From: Actinomycetota bacterium
GTDB lineage: Bacteria > Actinomycetota > Actinomycetes > S36-B12 > UBA10799
Assembly (NCBI GenBank): GCA_020637055.1
Contig: JACJWR010000003.1
Coordinates: 186,001 to 250,000, forward strand
Length of the DNA stretch: 64,000 nucleotides
Direction of reading: 5' to 3'
In this document: in pieces, positions 11,113 through 20,618 of the stretch
How the letters are laid out: the number at the start of each line of letters is the position of its first letter
Numbering within the stretch: position 1 is the stretch's first letter
Translations under genes and position numbers: made by a program
Notes under the pieces: model-generated
What the model saw: only the letters and a program-made list of their open reading frames with translations
Database searches by the model: none
What the model was told of the DNA's origin: nothing

Positions 11113-11826
11113 GTGCGGTGGAACGATGTGCACCGTCCGGTGTGGACGGGCTCGATCAGCAACGAGGCGGCCAAACGTGAGGTGGCCGGTGTGGTCGCCG
11201 CCCGTGCCGAGGACGGGGAGGTCATCGGAATCGGCTCCGGTTCGACGAGTTTCCTCGCCCTCATCGCCCTCGCCGACCGGGTGCGATCCGAAGGTCTTGG
11301 AGTGCGTTGTGTGCCCACCTCCCACGAGATCGCCGGCTACTGCGCCGATCTCGGCCTCGACACCACCTCGCTGGTGGATGCCCGCCCGGACTGGTGCTTC
11401 GACGGAGCCGATGAGGTCGACCCCGCCCGCAATCTGATCAAGGGCCGCGGTGGTGCGTTCGTCCGCGAGAAGCTGGTGTTCGCCGCCGCCCCGAAACGCT
11501 TCATCCTGGTCGACGACTCCAAGTTCGTGGATCGGTTGGGCCAGAAGTTCGCGGTGCCGCTCGAGGTGATTCCGGAGGCGCTCGAGTTGGTGGGAGCCCA
11601 ACTGCAGGACAGTCTGGGCGTGCGGCCGACGGTGCGCCCGGCCGGTGGCAAGGACGGTGGCGTCATCACCGAACAAGGGGGCCTGGTGCTGGACTTGCCG
11701 CTCCCGCCGGAGGTGCTGGCGGATCGCTCCGTGACGGAACTGGACGCTCTGCTCAACAATACGGTCGGCATCACCGGAACCGGATTGTTCGCCGGATTCG
11801 AACTCGAGGTGCTCAGCGACAGTTAG
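11113..11826 (+). CDS. rpiA: ribose-5-phosphate isomerase A
   Basis: Interconverts ribose 5-phosphate and ribulose 5-phosphate in the non-oxidative pentose phosphate pathway. The 237-residue protein has the RpiA signatures GIGSGST near the N-terminus, DGADEVD (phosphosugar binding and catalysis), KGRGGAF and a C-terminal GITGTGLF. GTG 11113 is preceded by AGGAGAGGG. The TAG stop overlaps the convergent tesB stop by 4 bases. The length fits RpiA (about 220-235). It is distinct from the unrelated RpiB type that many actinomycetes use. Confidence 0.95.
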   Translation: MRWNDVHRPVWTGSISNEAAKREVAGVVAARAEDGEVIGIGSGSTSFLALIALADRVRSEGLGVRCVPTSHEIAGYCADLGLDTTSLVDARPDWCFDGADEVDPARNLIKGRGGAFVREKLVFAAAPKRFILVDDSKFVDRLGQKFAVPLEVIPEALELVGAQLQDSLGVRPTVRPAGGKDGGVITEQGGLVLDLPLPPEVLADRSVTELDALLNNTVGITGTGLFAGFELEVLSDS

Positions 11827-12716
11827 TCGGCCTGCCGGCGCATCAGCACCTCTTGCACCGCGGTCGCGATCAGGGCGCCATCCGGTCGGTAGAACTCGCC
11901 CCGGGCGATGCCGTGGCCGTGGCGAGCGACGTGGCTGTCCTGGATGAACAGCACCCAATCGTCGGCTCGGAAGTCGCCGTGGAACCACATGGCGTGGTCG
12001 ATGGACGTGATCGCGAATCCGGACCGTTGGGACGGTTGCAGCGGCACCACGGTGGTGCCCGGCAATGTGATGTCCGAGAAGTAGGTGAGCGCGCAGACGT
12101 GGCTGGTGTGGTCGTCCGGCAGACCGGACAGGGCGCGGAACCACGTCATCCGTTGGGCGTTGCCGGAACTGTTCTGCCCGGTGGCCGTAAGGTCCACGAT
12201 GCGCACATCGAGCAGCCGTTCATCGGGGTACCCGAGGTCGCGGAACCGCGGATCGGCGTTCCCCACCGGCAAGTGCACCGGTTCGAGTTCCTCCGGCCCC
12301 GGCACCGAGGGCATGCCCCGCTGGTGCACCGGGCCGTCCTCGCTCACCGCGAACGACGCGGACATGGTGAAGATGGTTTCGCCGTATTGCACAGCACGCA
12401 CGAGTCGGGTGCTGAAACTCCGGCCGTCGCGCGGTCGCTCCACCAGGTAGACGATCGGATCGGTGGTCCGTCCCGGGCGCAGGAAGTAGCCGTGCAACGA
12501 GTGGACGGCGCGGCCGTCGTCGCAGTTGACCGATTCCGACGCCGCCACCAGGGCCTGGGCGGCTACCTGGCCTCCGAAGGCACGCAAGGGGGCGCCGGCG
12601 TGGCAGTAGCCGGTGAAGATGTCGCGGTCGACGCGGGTGAGCGCGAAACGGTCGGAGAATCGGGGCGCACCGTCGGTCACTCCAGCAGTATGGACTCTCC
12701 TCGCCGGGTCAGTCAT
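11823..12716 (-). CDS. tesB: acyl-CoA thioesterase II (TesB-like)
   Basis: Hydrolyses acyl-CoA to free fatty acid and CoA. The 297 residues form the double hotdog fold of the TesB family: first hotdog about 20-130 with FGGQVAAQALVAA and LHGYFLRPG, second about 170-297 with SIDHAMWFHGDFRADDWVLF. The segment DHAMWFH and a downstream Gln region correspond to the usual Asp/Gln/Thr catalytic site. The start is ATG 12716; a GTG at 12680 is an alternative that would remove a poorly conserved 12-residue leader. It is divergent from the crotonase gene, so both may serve fatty acyl metabolism. Confidence 0.9.
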   Translation of the reverse strand: MTDPARRVHTAGVTDGAPRFSDRFALTRVDRDIFTGYCHAGAPLRAFGGQVAAQALVAASESVNCDDGRAVHSLHGYFLRPGRTTDPIVYLVERPRDGRSFSTRLVRAVQYGETIFTMSASFAVSEDGPVHQRGMPSVPGPEELEPVHLPVGNADPRFRDLGYPDERLLDVRIVDLTATGQNSSGNAQRMTWFRALSGLPDDHTSHVCALTYFSDITLPGTTVVPLQPSQRSGFAITSIDHAMWFHGDFRADDWVLFIQDSHVARHGHGIARGEFYRPDGALIATAVQEVLMRRQAD

Positions 12717-12745
12717 GGCGGCGCCGACAGGAGTAGTTTCATGTC

Positions 12746-13489
12746 ATGGCACCCGTGGTGATCGAATGCCGTGATCGGGTCACCACCATCACCATCAACC
12801 GCCCGGACGTGCGCAACGCGATCGATGCCACGACCGCGGCCCAACTCCACCGTGCGTTCGACGAGTTCGATCGCGACGACGGTTCCGATGTCGCCGTACT
12901 CACCGGAGCCGGGGGCCATTTCTGCGCCGGGGCAGACTTGAAGGCGATCGCTTCCGGTGCACCCAACCGGCTGTCTCCGGATGGCCCCGGTCCGCTGGGC
13001 CCCACCCGGATGGAACTGCGCAAGCCGGTGATCGCCGCGATCGCGGGCTACGCCGTCGCCGGTGGTCTGGAACTGGCGCTGTGGTGCGATCTACGTGTGG
13101 TGGAGGAGACCGCCACTATGGGCGTCTTCTGCCGGCGTTGGGGGGTGCCGCTCATCGACGGCGGAACGGTCAGGCTGGCAGACATCGTCGGGTTGGGAGT
13201 GGCGCTGGACCTGGTGCTCACCGGCCGGCCGGTGGACGCAGCCGAGGCTGCCCGCATAGGTCTCGCCAGCCGGGTGGTGCCGGAGGGCGCAGCCGTCGCC
13301 GAGGCGCAACAGCTGGCGCGCGAGATCGCGAAGTGGCCCCAGGAGTGTTTGCGCAGCGATCGGATGTCGTTGCTCGGCGGGCGGCGGTTGCCGTTGGCGG
13401 CCGCTCTGGCCAACGAATTCGAACACGGGATGGCGACGATCGGGGCCACCGGATTGGCCGGCGTCCGCGGATTCAAGGGGGTCTCGTGA
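12746..13489 (+). CDS. crotonase-superfamily protein (enoyl-CoA hydratase-like)
   Basis: Crotonase-fold protein of 247 residues acting on an acyl-CoA thioester. The oxyanion-hole segments GGHFCAGADL and AGYAVAGGLELAL are present, the second including the Glu equivalent to hydratase Glu144. The segment that normally carries the second catalytic Glu (Glu164) reads MGVFCRRWGVPLIDGG, with Cys or Arg at that point, so ordinary hydratase chemistry is doubtful; a related isomerase, hydrolase or lyase activity is possible. The site AGGAG lies 12 bases before ATG 12746. The TGA overlaps the ATG of the FIST gene, suggesting one transcript, although a functional link to FIST signalling is not evident. 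Confidence 0.88.
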   Translation: MAPVVIECRDRVTTITINRPDVRNAIDATTAAQLHRAFDEFDRDDGSDVAVLTGAGGHFCAGADLKAIASGAPNRLSPDGPGPLGPTRMELRKPVIAAIAGYAVAGGLELALWCDLRVVEETATMGVFCRRWGVPLIDGGTVRLADIVGLGVALDLVLTGRPVDAAEAARIGLASRVVPEGAAVAEAQQLAREIAKWPQECLRSDRMSLLGGRRLPLAAALANEFEHGMATIGATGLAGVRGFKGVS

Positions 13490-14640
13490 TGAAGGCGACG
13501 ACACTGCGCTGGGACGACGGGTGGCGGGACGACCTGCCGGCGGCTGCCGCCGAGTTCGACAGCGATCACACGGCGGTGCTGGTCTTCGCCGATCGGCGGC
13601 TCGACCAGGCGCCGATCGATGAGTTGGCCGCGGCATTCGGCAACTCGACCGTGGTCGGCTGTTCGACTGCTGGTCAGATCGCCGCCGGTGATCTGGTCGA
13701 GGAGCCGCTGGTGGCCCTGGTGCTGCAGCTGGCCGGTGCTCAACCGTGCGCGGTGGGAATCACCATGACCTCCCGGGAGGACTCCCGGGAAGCAGGGGAG
13801 CGGTTGGCCGGTGACCTGCTCACCGCAACCTCCGGCGAGGTCGGCGCAGTACTTGTCTTCAGCGACGGCCTCCACGTCAACGGCTCCGATCTGGTGGCCG
13901 GGTTGCTCTCCCGGTTGCCAGCCGGTACCGGAGTCTCCGGCGGGCTGGCGGGCGACGGATCCGAATTCGGTGTCACCTGGGTGCTGCACGGAAGCAGACG
14001 GTGGGAGCAGGGATTGGTGGCCCTGGCTCTGCCCGGAACGGTGGTGACGCACGGCACCGGAGGTGGTTGGGAAGGCTTCGGACCGCATCGGATCGTGACC
14101 CGCAGCGAGGGGAATGTGCTGCTGGAACTGGATCATCGGCCCGCACTTGAGTTGTACCGGGACTACCTCGGGGAGCTTGCGGCGGGCCTTCCGGGCAGTG
14201 CTCTGATGTTTCCGCTCGCGATCGAATCGGACTCCGAGACGCCGTCCTTGGTGCGCACTGTGCTGGCGGTCGACGAGGATTCCCGGACCATGACCTTTGC
14301 CGGTGATATCCCGCAGGGTTCGGTGGTGCGACTCATGCGCACCACCAAGGATCGGCTGGTCGATGCCGCGTCGCGGGCGGCTCGGCAGAGCGTCCAACAG
14401 GACACTTCGAGCGTCTCCATCGCCGTGTCATGCGTCGGTCGGCGCCTGGTGCTGGGGGAGCGGACAGGTGAGGAGTTGGAGGCCGTCACCGAGTCGCTCG
14501 GCGACGGTGATCACGTAGTCGGCTTCTACTCCTACGGTGAGATCAGCAGCGCCGCCGGCTTCTGTGGGCTGTACAACCAGACCATGACGATCACCACCAT
14601 CAGCGAACCACCCAACTATCGGGACGGTCCAGATGGGTGA
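13489..14640 (+). CDS. FIST-domain sensory protein
   Basis: Cytoplasmic sensor of 383 residues made of FIST_N (about 25-210) and FIST_C (about 215-360), domains predicted to bind small ligands such as amino acids. Recognisable segments are STVVGCSTAGQIA, VFSDGLHVNGSDL, TGVSGGLAGDG and VGFYSYGEISS. There is no transmembrane segment and no output domain, so the signal must be passed on. ATG 13489 overlaps the crotonase stop, and the gene's end overlaps the following diguanylate cyclase gene by 8 bases. FIST proteins commonly sit beside GGDEF or kinase outputs, so this one probably controls the cyclase/phosphodiesterase. Confidence 0.9.
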   Translation: MKATTLRWDDGWRDDLPAAAAEFDSDHTAVLVFADRRLDQAPIDELAAAFGNSTVVGCSTAGQIAAGDLVEEPLVALVLQLAGAQPCAVGITMTSREDSREAGERLAGDLLTATSGEVGAVLVFSDGLHVNGSDLVAGLLSRLPAGTGVSGGLAGDGSEFGVTWVLHGSRRWEQGLVALALPGTVVTHGTGGGWEGFGPHRIVTRSEGNVLLELDHRPALELYRDYLGELAAGLPGSALMFPLAIESDSETPSLVRTVLAVDEDSRTMTFAGDIPQGSVVRLMRTTKDRLVDAASRAARQSVQQDTSSVSIAVSCVGRRLVLGERTGEELEAVTESLGDGDHVVGFYSYGEISSAAGFCGLYNQTMTITTISEPPNYRDGPDG

Positions 14641-16570
14641 TGTCCCGGAGCTCCACTCGGTGCTCGGCCGACAACTTCGCAGAGTGGGTCTCACCCCGGC
14701 CGCCCCGCCGGAGGATGTGGCGAAGTGGCGGCTCTTCCTGCAACGGGTGAATGCTGCCTACACCGATGCCGATCAACAGCAATACCTGCACGATCGTGCC
14801 TTCGACGTGTCCAGCGCGGAGATGCATCGGCTCACCGAAGAATTGCGCAAGGCCAACGACAGCCAACTCGCCCTCGAACGCGACCGGTTGCAGGCTGTGT
14901 TCGACTCCGTTTCCACCGGCCTGGTGGTGCTCGACGGCGAGGCCCGACTGGTGGACCTCAACCAGGCCGCGGAGCAACTGCTCGGAGTCCAGGCTGCGGA
15001 TCACCGGGCCGCTTCGCTGTGGTCGGTGCTGGTGATGGACGAAGCCAGCGCGCTCGACCTGGAGAACGCCTGCCGTGCGAACCAGCTGTGGACCCGACCG
15101 GAGATCCTGCTCGGCCTGCGTGATGGTTCGACCGTTCCGGTGTCCAGCCAGTTCACGCCGCTGAGCAGTGCTGCGCATGGGGAAGCCGGCGGGGTGCTCA
15201 CCCTCACGGATCTCACCGAACGCAAGGAGGCCGAGTTCCAGACCGAATGGCTCGCCTCGCACGACCAGCTCACCGGATTGATGAACCGCACGGCGATCTT
15301 CGACCGATTGACCGAGGCACTGGGGCGGACAAGGCGGTTCGGCGTTCCCTGCGCCGTGCTGTTCATCGACCTCGATCACTTCAAACTCGTCAACGACACG
15401 CTCGGCCACGCGGTCGGGGACGAACTTCTCATCGCCGCGGCGAAGCGGTTGGAGAAGGTCGTGCGGCGGGTGGATGCACTCGGGCGTTTCGGTGGCGACG
15501 AGTTCATCGTGGTGGTGGAGCGGGTGAACGACATCGGCGTCGTGGACGAACTCGCCGAACGGATCGCAGCCACCATGCGCACCTCATTTGCACTGGGTCC
15601 GCAAGGCGCGGAACTCGCCTACGTCAGCGCGTCGATCGGCACCGCCATCTCCCAACCGGACAGCACCGCGGAGGACCTGCTCCGCGACGCCGATCTAGCC
15701 CTCTACGAGGCCAAACGGCACGGTCGCGACCGTGCGATGGCCTACGACCAGGCACTGCGCCGCAAGGTCGATGAACGAGTGCGGTTGGAGCGGCAGTTGC
15801 GCCAGGCCTGCGACGCCGGTGATCTCGAGGTGGCCTTCCAACCCATCTGCTCCTCGGCGGACTCAACCGTGGTGGGTTTCGAGGCGATCGTGCGGTGGCA
15901 GCGGCCGGGCCGAGGGTGGATGCCGCAGCAGGAACTCATCACCTTGGCCGAAGAGTCCGGCACCATCCAGCGGATCGGGCAGTTCGCGCTCGAACGTGGG
16001 GTGGCGTTCGCCCGATCGCTGCAGGGCCGCGACGGCGCCGATCAGCGCTTCGTCTCCATCAATGTGTCGGCGCTGCAGATCGACCGCGAGGGCCTTCCCG
16101 AACAGATCGCGGGCTTCATGGTGCGGGGCCTCGACTCGATGCCGTTGCCACCGGGCACGCTACGACTGGAGTTGACCGAATCCGCCCTCCTCAGCGATCC
16201 GGAGGAGTCAGAGGTCACGGTGGCGCGACTCGGCGAACTCGGAGTCGGGGTGATGCTGGACGATTTCGGGACCGGACACGGATCGCTGACGAACCTGCGC
16301 CGTTTCCGGCTCGCCGGCATCAAGATCGATCGCTCGTTCTCCGCCCAAGTGCGATCCTCGGCTGAAGACCGCGCGATCATCAAGGCGGTGATCGACCTCG
16401 GCCATGCCCTCGGCGCCGACGTGATCGCCGAAGGCGTCGACGACGACGACCAGCGGAGCACACTGACGGCGATGGGCTGCGATGCGCTGCAGGGTGAGGT
16501 GTTCAGTTCGCCGCTGCCGGCGGAGCAGGCGCTGGGGACGTATTCGGATCTATCTCGCGTTCGCCGCTGA
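14633..16570 (+). CDS. PAS-GGDEF-EAL c-di-GMP enzyme
   Basis: Bifunctional c-di-GMP protein of 645 residues without membrane segments. A helical N-terminus (1-85) is followed by a PAS domain (about 85-195), a GGDEF domain (about 200-365) and an EAL domain (about 380-630). The cyclase active site is intact (GGDEF, 287-291), with an RxxD product-inhibition site at Arg278-Asp281. The phosphodiesterase keeps LELTES, LDDFGTGHGS and KIDRSF, but the signature EAL reads EAI and the usual QGY reads QGE. Both activities are plausible. It overlaps the FIST gene upstream by 8 bases. Its last 68 bases overlap the convergent glycosidase gene. Confidence 0.93.
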   Translation: MGDVPELHSVLGRQLRRVGLTPAAPPEDVAKWRLFLQRVNAAYTDADQQQYLHDRAFDVSSAEMHRLTEELRKANDSQLALERDRLQAVFDSVSTGLVVLDGEARLVDLNQAAEQLLGVQAADHRAASLWSVLVMDEASALDLENACRANQLWTRPEILLGLRDGSTVPVSSQFTPLSSAAHGEAGGVLTLTDLTERKEAEFQTEWLASHDQLTGLMNRTAIFDRLTEALGRTRRFGVPCAVLFIDLDHFKLVNDTLGHAVGDELLIAAAKRLEKVVRRVDALGRFGGDEFIVVVERVNDIGVVDELAERIAATMRTSFALGPQGAELAYVSASIGTAISQPDSTAEDLLRDADLALYEAKRHGRDRAMAYDQALRRKVDERVRLERQLRQACDAGDLEVAFQPICSSADSTVVGFEAIVRWQRPGRGWMPQQELITLAEESGTIQRIGQFALERGVAFARSLQGRDGADQRFVSINVSALQIDREGLPEQIAGFMVRGLDSMPLPPGTLRLELTESALLSDPEESEVTVARLGELGVGVMLDDFGTGHGSLTNLRRFRLAGIKIDRSFSAQVRSSAEDRAIIKAVIDLGHALGADVIAEGVDDDDQRSTLTAMGCDALQGEVFSSPLPAEQALGTYSDLSRVRR

Positions 16571-19343
16571 ACTGCAACAGCAGCGCCACCGCGGCCGTCC
16601 AACCGGTCTGGTGGGAGGCCCCGCAGCCGTGGCCGTCGTCGCCGTCGAAGTATTCGTAGAACGGCACCAGACCGCGCCAGTGCGGGTCGGTCTGGAAGTA
16701 GTCGTTGGTGCCGAATACCGGCCGGCGGCCGTCGTCTCCGCGGGTGAACAAGCTCACCAGTCGGGTGGAGATGTCGTTGGCCACCTCGGCCAACGACACG
16801 TCGACGCCGCTGCCGGTGGGGTATTCGACGGCGAAGGTGTCGCCGAAGTAGCTGTCGTAGGCGAGCAGGGACTGCACCACCATCAGGTTGATCGGAAGCC
16901 ACACCGGGCCGCGCCAGTTGGAGTTCCCGCCGAACATGCGGTCACCGGATTCCGCCGGCCAGTAGGGGAGGGTTCGCGCATCCCCGCCCACCCAGAAGGT
17001 GTAGGGATCGTCCCGGTAGGCGGCCGAGAGCGAACGGATGCCGTGGTCGGACAACATCTCGGCCGGGTTCAGCAGGTGGGTCAAGATGCGCCGCAGTCGC
17101 TCGGGGCGGACCACGGCGAAGAGCATCGCCCCGCCGGCTCCCTCCTGGGCGGGCAAGGCCACCGAGCCGTGGAACTCGGGATGATGCGCGAGCACCCGAT
17201 CCCGTAGTTGCAGGGCTTTGGCGCCCAGCGATTCGCGCGTCGAGACCGTGTCGGTGGTCCGGGCGTAGCCGGGGCCGCTGCCGGTTTCCACCGGGATGGC
17301 GGCGCAGGCCAGCATCGGGATCACCGCCTGCAGTGAGATGACCCCCAACTGCGTGGCACTGCCGTCCGGATGCACGATGGCGTCGCAGTAGAACCCCGCA
17401 TCATCGTTCCAGAGGCTGACGCCGTCCCGGCCGGTCTCCAGCACGTTCGACACGATGGCGAAATTGAGCAGCATCTTCTCGATCATGTCGGTGTAGCCGT
17501 GGCTGTGGCGGCTCAGTTCGAGGGCCATCTCCGCCATCTGCAGTGCCATGTGCGCCACCCAGGCGGTGCCGTCGCTCTGCACCAGGTGACCCCCGGTCGG
17601 CAGCGGGGTGTCGCGGTTGAAGATCCCGATGTTGTCCATGCCCAAGAAACCACCGGCGAACAGGTCGTCGCCGGCCGGATCTTCGGTGGTCAACCAGTTG
17701 GTGAGGCTGGAGATCAGACCGCGGAAGATCTTGGCCAGGAAATTCACGTCGGCGGTTCCCGACATCTCGGCGTCCAGGATGTAGACCTGCCACGCGGCCC
17801 AGGCCAGCACCGGTGGATTCGTATCGGAGAAGTTCCACTCGTAGGCCGGCAACTGCCCGTGGGGATGCTGGTACAGGCTCGACAACATGTGGTTGAGCTG
17901 ATGTTTGGCGAAGCGGGGATCGATCAGCGCCATGGTGACGCAGTGGAAACCCATGTCCCAGGAGGCGTACCAGGGGTACTCCCAGGCGTCGGGCATCAAC
18001 AGGACGTCTTCGTTGACGATGTGCTTCCAGTTGCTGTTGCGGCCTCGCCATCGTTCCGGGGGCGGCGGCGGGCCAGTCGGATCACCCTGCAGCCAACGGG
18101 TGACGTGGTAGTTGTAGAACTGCTTGCACCACAGCAGCCCCGCGAGGGCCTGACGCTGCACCAGACTCTGGTCGGCATCGAGCCCGGCCGGCGCCACCGC
18201 CGCGTAGAACTCATCGGCCTCCGCTCGCCGGGTCTCCAACGTCTCGGGCACTTGCGTGAAGGGCTCGTCGAGTTCCGCCGGGGAGAAGCGCACCCACATG
18301 GTGAATTCGCCTCCGGCGGCAACCGTGGCCCGAGCGACGGCGGCCGCCTTGCTCCCACTGCCGTCGTTCGCCCGTTCGTGCCGGCCGTCCACGACGGCGT
18401 CGTTGATACCGTCCTTGCAGTACGGGCCGGCGTTCTGGGTGCCGAACAGGGTTTGGTTGTTCGTCTCGTTCTCGCAGAAGAGCCAGTGCACGTCAATTGG
18501 CGTGCCGTCGTTGTCCGCCTTGGCGTAGAGCCAGCGACGGCCCAGTTCCGGGTGCTCGGTGGACACTCCACCCTTGGCCAGGCCGATGAAGGGCGCTTCG
18601 GAGTCTTCCTCCCACGACCACGTGTTGCGATACCAGGCCTGCCAGAGCAGATGCAGTTCGGCGGCTTCGGCGGCGCGGTTGGTCGCGGTGATCCGGACGC
18701 AGAGGTCCTCCGGATCGACCTTCGCGTATTCCACCTGGATGTCGAAATACCTGTTCGCCAGCCAGTCGTCGGCCAGCGCGTCGAAGAGTTCGTACTCGGG
18801 TTCCGCGGTGCTGCGTTGGGCGTTGGTGGCCACCAGGTCGTCGTACGGAAACGCCACCTGCGGGTACTTGTAGACCATCGAGGCGTAGGAGTGGGTCGGG
18901 GTGTTGTCGGTGTAGAACCAGTACTCCTTGACGTCTTCGCCGTGGTTGCCCTGCTCGTTCGTGAGGCCGAACGGGCGTTCCTTGAGGTGGTGATCGACGC
19001 CGTTCCACAAGCCCAGCCCGAAACAGAGGATCTGCCGGGAATCGCACCAGCCGGCCAGGCCGTCCTCGTTCCAGCGGTAGGCCCTGGATCTCGCGGCGTC
19101 GTACGGAAAGTAGTTCCAGGCGTCGCCGTCGGCGGAGTAGTCCTCGCGGACGGTGCCCCAGGCCCGCTCGCTGAGGTAGGTGCCCCAGCGCTGCCAGTGG
19201 GCGCGCCCGGCCTCGGCGTCGTCGAGTCGACGCTGTTCGGCTGTGGCACGGCGTCGTTCGCCGGATTCGTGCAGGATCTGGGCCCTGCGCTCGGCCGCTC
19301 CGGAGCGGGCCGAGGCGGCTCCGGACTGGGGGTCTGGCGCCAT
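16503..19343 (-). CDS. GH63-like glucosidase
   Basis: Large (alpha/alpha)6-barrel glycosidase of 946 residues, similar to the long bacterial glucosidases placed near GH63. The N-terminal third has the conserved blocks WGTYLSERAWGTVREDYS, YRWNEDGLAGWCD and FGLTNEQGNHGEDVKEYW. The barrel has PDAWEYPWYASWDMGFH, GGFLGMDNIGIFNRD and, near the end, GNSNWRGPVWLP with an Asp/Glu set. No signal peptide is visible, so it is probably cytosolic, acting on trehalose-, glycogen- or compatible-solute-type oligosaccharides; the exact substrate is unknown. The start ATG 19343 follows a charged helical leader that could be trimmed. The Pro/Ala-rich tail extends 68 bases into the convergent GGDEF/EAL gene. Confidence 0.85.
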   Translation of the reverse strand: MAPDPQSGAASARSGAAERRAQILHESGERRRATAEQRRLDDAEAGRAHWQRWGTYLSERAWGTVREDYSADGDAWNYFPYDAARSRAYRWNEDGLAGWCDSRQILCFGLGLWNGVDHHLKERPFGLTNEQGNHGEDVKEYWFYTDNTPTHSYASMVYKYPQVAFPYDDLVATNAQRSTAEPEYELFDALADDWLANRYFDIQVEYAKVDPEDLCVRITATNRAAEAAELHLLWQAWYRNTWSWEEDSEAPFIGLAKGGVSTEHPELGRRWLYAKADNDGTPIDVHWLFCENETNNQTLFGTQNAGPYCKDGINDAVVDGRHERANDGSGSKAAAVARATVAAGGEFTMWVRFSPAELDEPFTQVPETLETRRAEADEFYAAVAPAGLDADQSLVQRQALAGLLWCKQFYNYHVTRWLQGDPTGPPPPPERWRGRNSNWKHIVNEDVLLMPDAWEYPWYASWDMGFHCVTMALIDPRFAKHQLNHMLSSLYQHPHGQLPAYEWNFSDTNPPVLAWAAWQVYILDAEMSGTADVNFLAKIFRGLISSLTNWLTTEDPAGDDLFAGGFLGMDNIGIFNRDTPLPTGGHLVQSDGTAWVAHMALQMAEMALELSRHSHGYTDMIEKMLLNFAIVSNVLETGRDGVSLWNDDAGFYCDAIVHPDGSATQLGVISLQAVIPMLACAAIPVETGSGPGYARTTDTVSTRESLGAKALQLRDRVLAHHPEFHGSVALPAQEGAGGAMLFAVVRPERLRRILTHLLNPAEMLSDHGIRSLSAAYRDDPYTFWVGGDARTLPYWPAESGDRMFGGNSNWRGPVWLPINLMVVQSLLAYDSYFGDTFAVEYPTGSGVDVSLAEVANDISTRLVSLFTRGDDGRRPVFGTNDYFQTDPHWRGLVPFYEYFDGDDGHGCGASHQTGWTAAVALLLQFSGEREIDPNTSPAPAPPAAAN

Positions 19344-19521
19344 GGCTGCCTCACGTTTCTACGTCGGTGGTGCGTTCCAACATAGTCCGGTCGCCGGTCG
19401 TACAGCGGCCCTCCGAAACATCCTCCTCCCTGGCCGGGCATTCGACACGCCTACCGGCGATTCAGGTCGATGCTGGTTGGAAACTGGGGTGGGACGGGCG
19501 ACACTATGCCCTGTGGCCGTC

Positions 19522-20613
19522 ATGGATCTGCACGAGAACGACCCGCTGCGGGTGGGTGATGTGCTGATCGTGGGACGACTGGGCGAAGGCGGTATGGGTG
19601 TGGTCTACCTGGGGCGTGGGCCGGGTGGCACGGCGGTGGCGGTGAAGGTGATGCGAGCCGACCTGGCCCACAACGCGGACTTCCGGCGACGATTCGGTCA
19701 GGAGATCTCGGCCATGCGCGACATCGGGGCAGCGTATGCCGCCGGAGTGCTTGCGGCGGACGTCGACGCGGCGCAGCCGTGGGTGGTCATGGAATACGTC
19801 CAGGGGATGACGTTGGGGGAGCGGATCGGGCGCGCCGGACCGTTGCCGCCCGAGGAGTTGCATCCGTTCGCCCTGGGGTTGCTGCGTGCCGTCGCCGGCG
19901 TGCACGCCGCTTCGGTGGTGCATCGCGACCTCAAACCCTCCAACGTGGTGCTCAGCCCGCAGGGCGTGCGCCTGCTCGATTTCGGCGTCGCGCAGGCACC
20001 CGGAGCAACTCGCAGGTCCGGTGAACGCGTCGGCTCCCTCACCTGGATGGCGCCGGAGCAACTGGACGGGGCGCCGGTCGGCACGGCGTGCGATGTCCAC
20101 GCGGTCGGGATGCTGCTCTACTACGCCGCCACCGGCCGACACATCTACGGCTATGGCGATCCCAAAGCGGTGGCGTGGCGAATCTCCCACGTGGAGCCCC
20201 AACTCGTGGATCTGCCGGAGGCGGCCCAGGCCTACGGCGATCTCATCTTGGCTTCCCTGGCAAAGGATCCGGAGCGTCGGCCGCCACTGCGCGCCATGCA
20301 TGAGCGGCTGCGGGTGGCCGATCACGGTCGCGCGGTGTCGGCGGCCAGCCAGACGGCGGTCGATACTCGCGAGCACACCCAGTCCGCTCCCTGGGTCGTG
20401 CCGCCGGTTCCGGCACCGGCACCGGCACCGGCAGCCCGGGAGACGCCGGTTGCCGCAGACGACTCGGACGCCGAACTCATGTCGCTGGTCGAGGTCGTAC
20501 ATTCCAGCCAAGAAGTGCGCCAGAGCAGCGGCTCGTTGGCCTGGGCGATCAGCGCGCTGGTCCTGCTGATCGGTGCAGTGGCCTGGGCATCCGGAGTGTG
20601 GCCGTTCTCCTGA
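19522..20613 (+). CDS. membrane-anchored Ser/Thr protein kinase (PknB-like)
   Basis: Eukaryotic-type kinase of 363 residues. The catalytic domain (about 8-265) has the glycine loop GRLGEGGMG, VAVKVM with the ATP-binding Lys at about 42, HRDLKPSN from 134, DFG and WMAPEQ, so it should be active. A linker with an alternating APAPAPA run follows. One C-terminal transmembrane helix (about 337-358) ends in WPFS, so the protein has virtually no extracellular sensor, unlike PASTA-bearing PknB. ATG 19522 is chosen; GTG 19513 is an in-frame alternative. It is divergent from the glucosidase and ends 5 bases from the convergent dehydrogenase. No substrate such as an FHA protein is adjacent. Confidence 0.9.
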   Translation: MDLHENDPLRVGDVLIVGRLGEGGMGVVYLGRGPGGTAVAVKVMRADLAHNADFRRRFGQEISAMRDIGAAYAAGVLAADVDAAQPWVVMEYVQGMTLGERIGRAGPLPPEELHPFALGLLRAVAGVHAASVVHRDLKPSNVVLSPQGVRLLDFGVAQAPGATRRSGERVGSLTWMAPEQLDGAPVGTACDVHAVGMLLYYAATGRHIYGYGDPKAVAWRISHVEPQLVDLPEAAQAYGDLILASLAKDPERRPPLRAMHERLRVADHGRAVSAASQTAVDTREHTQSAPWVVPPVPAPAPAPAARETPVAADDSDAELMSLVEVVHSSQEVRQSSGSLAWAISALVLLIGAVAWASGVWPFS

Positions 20614-20618
20614 TCGTG

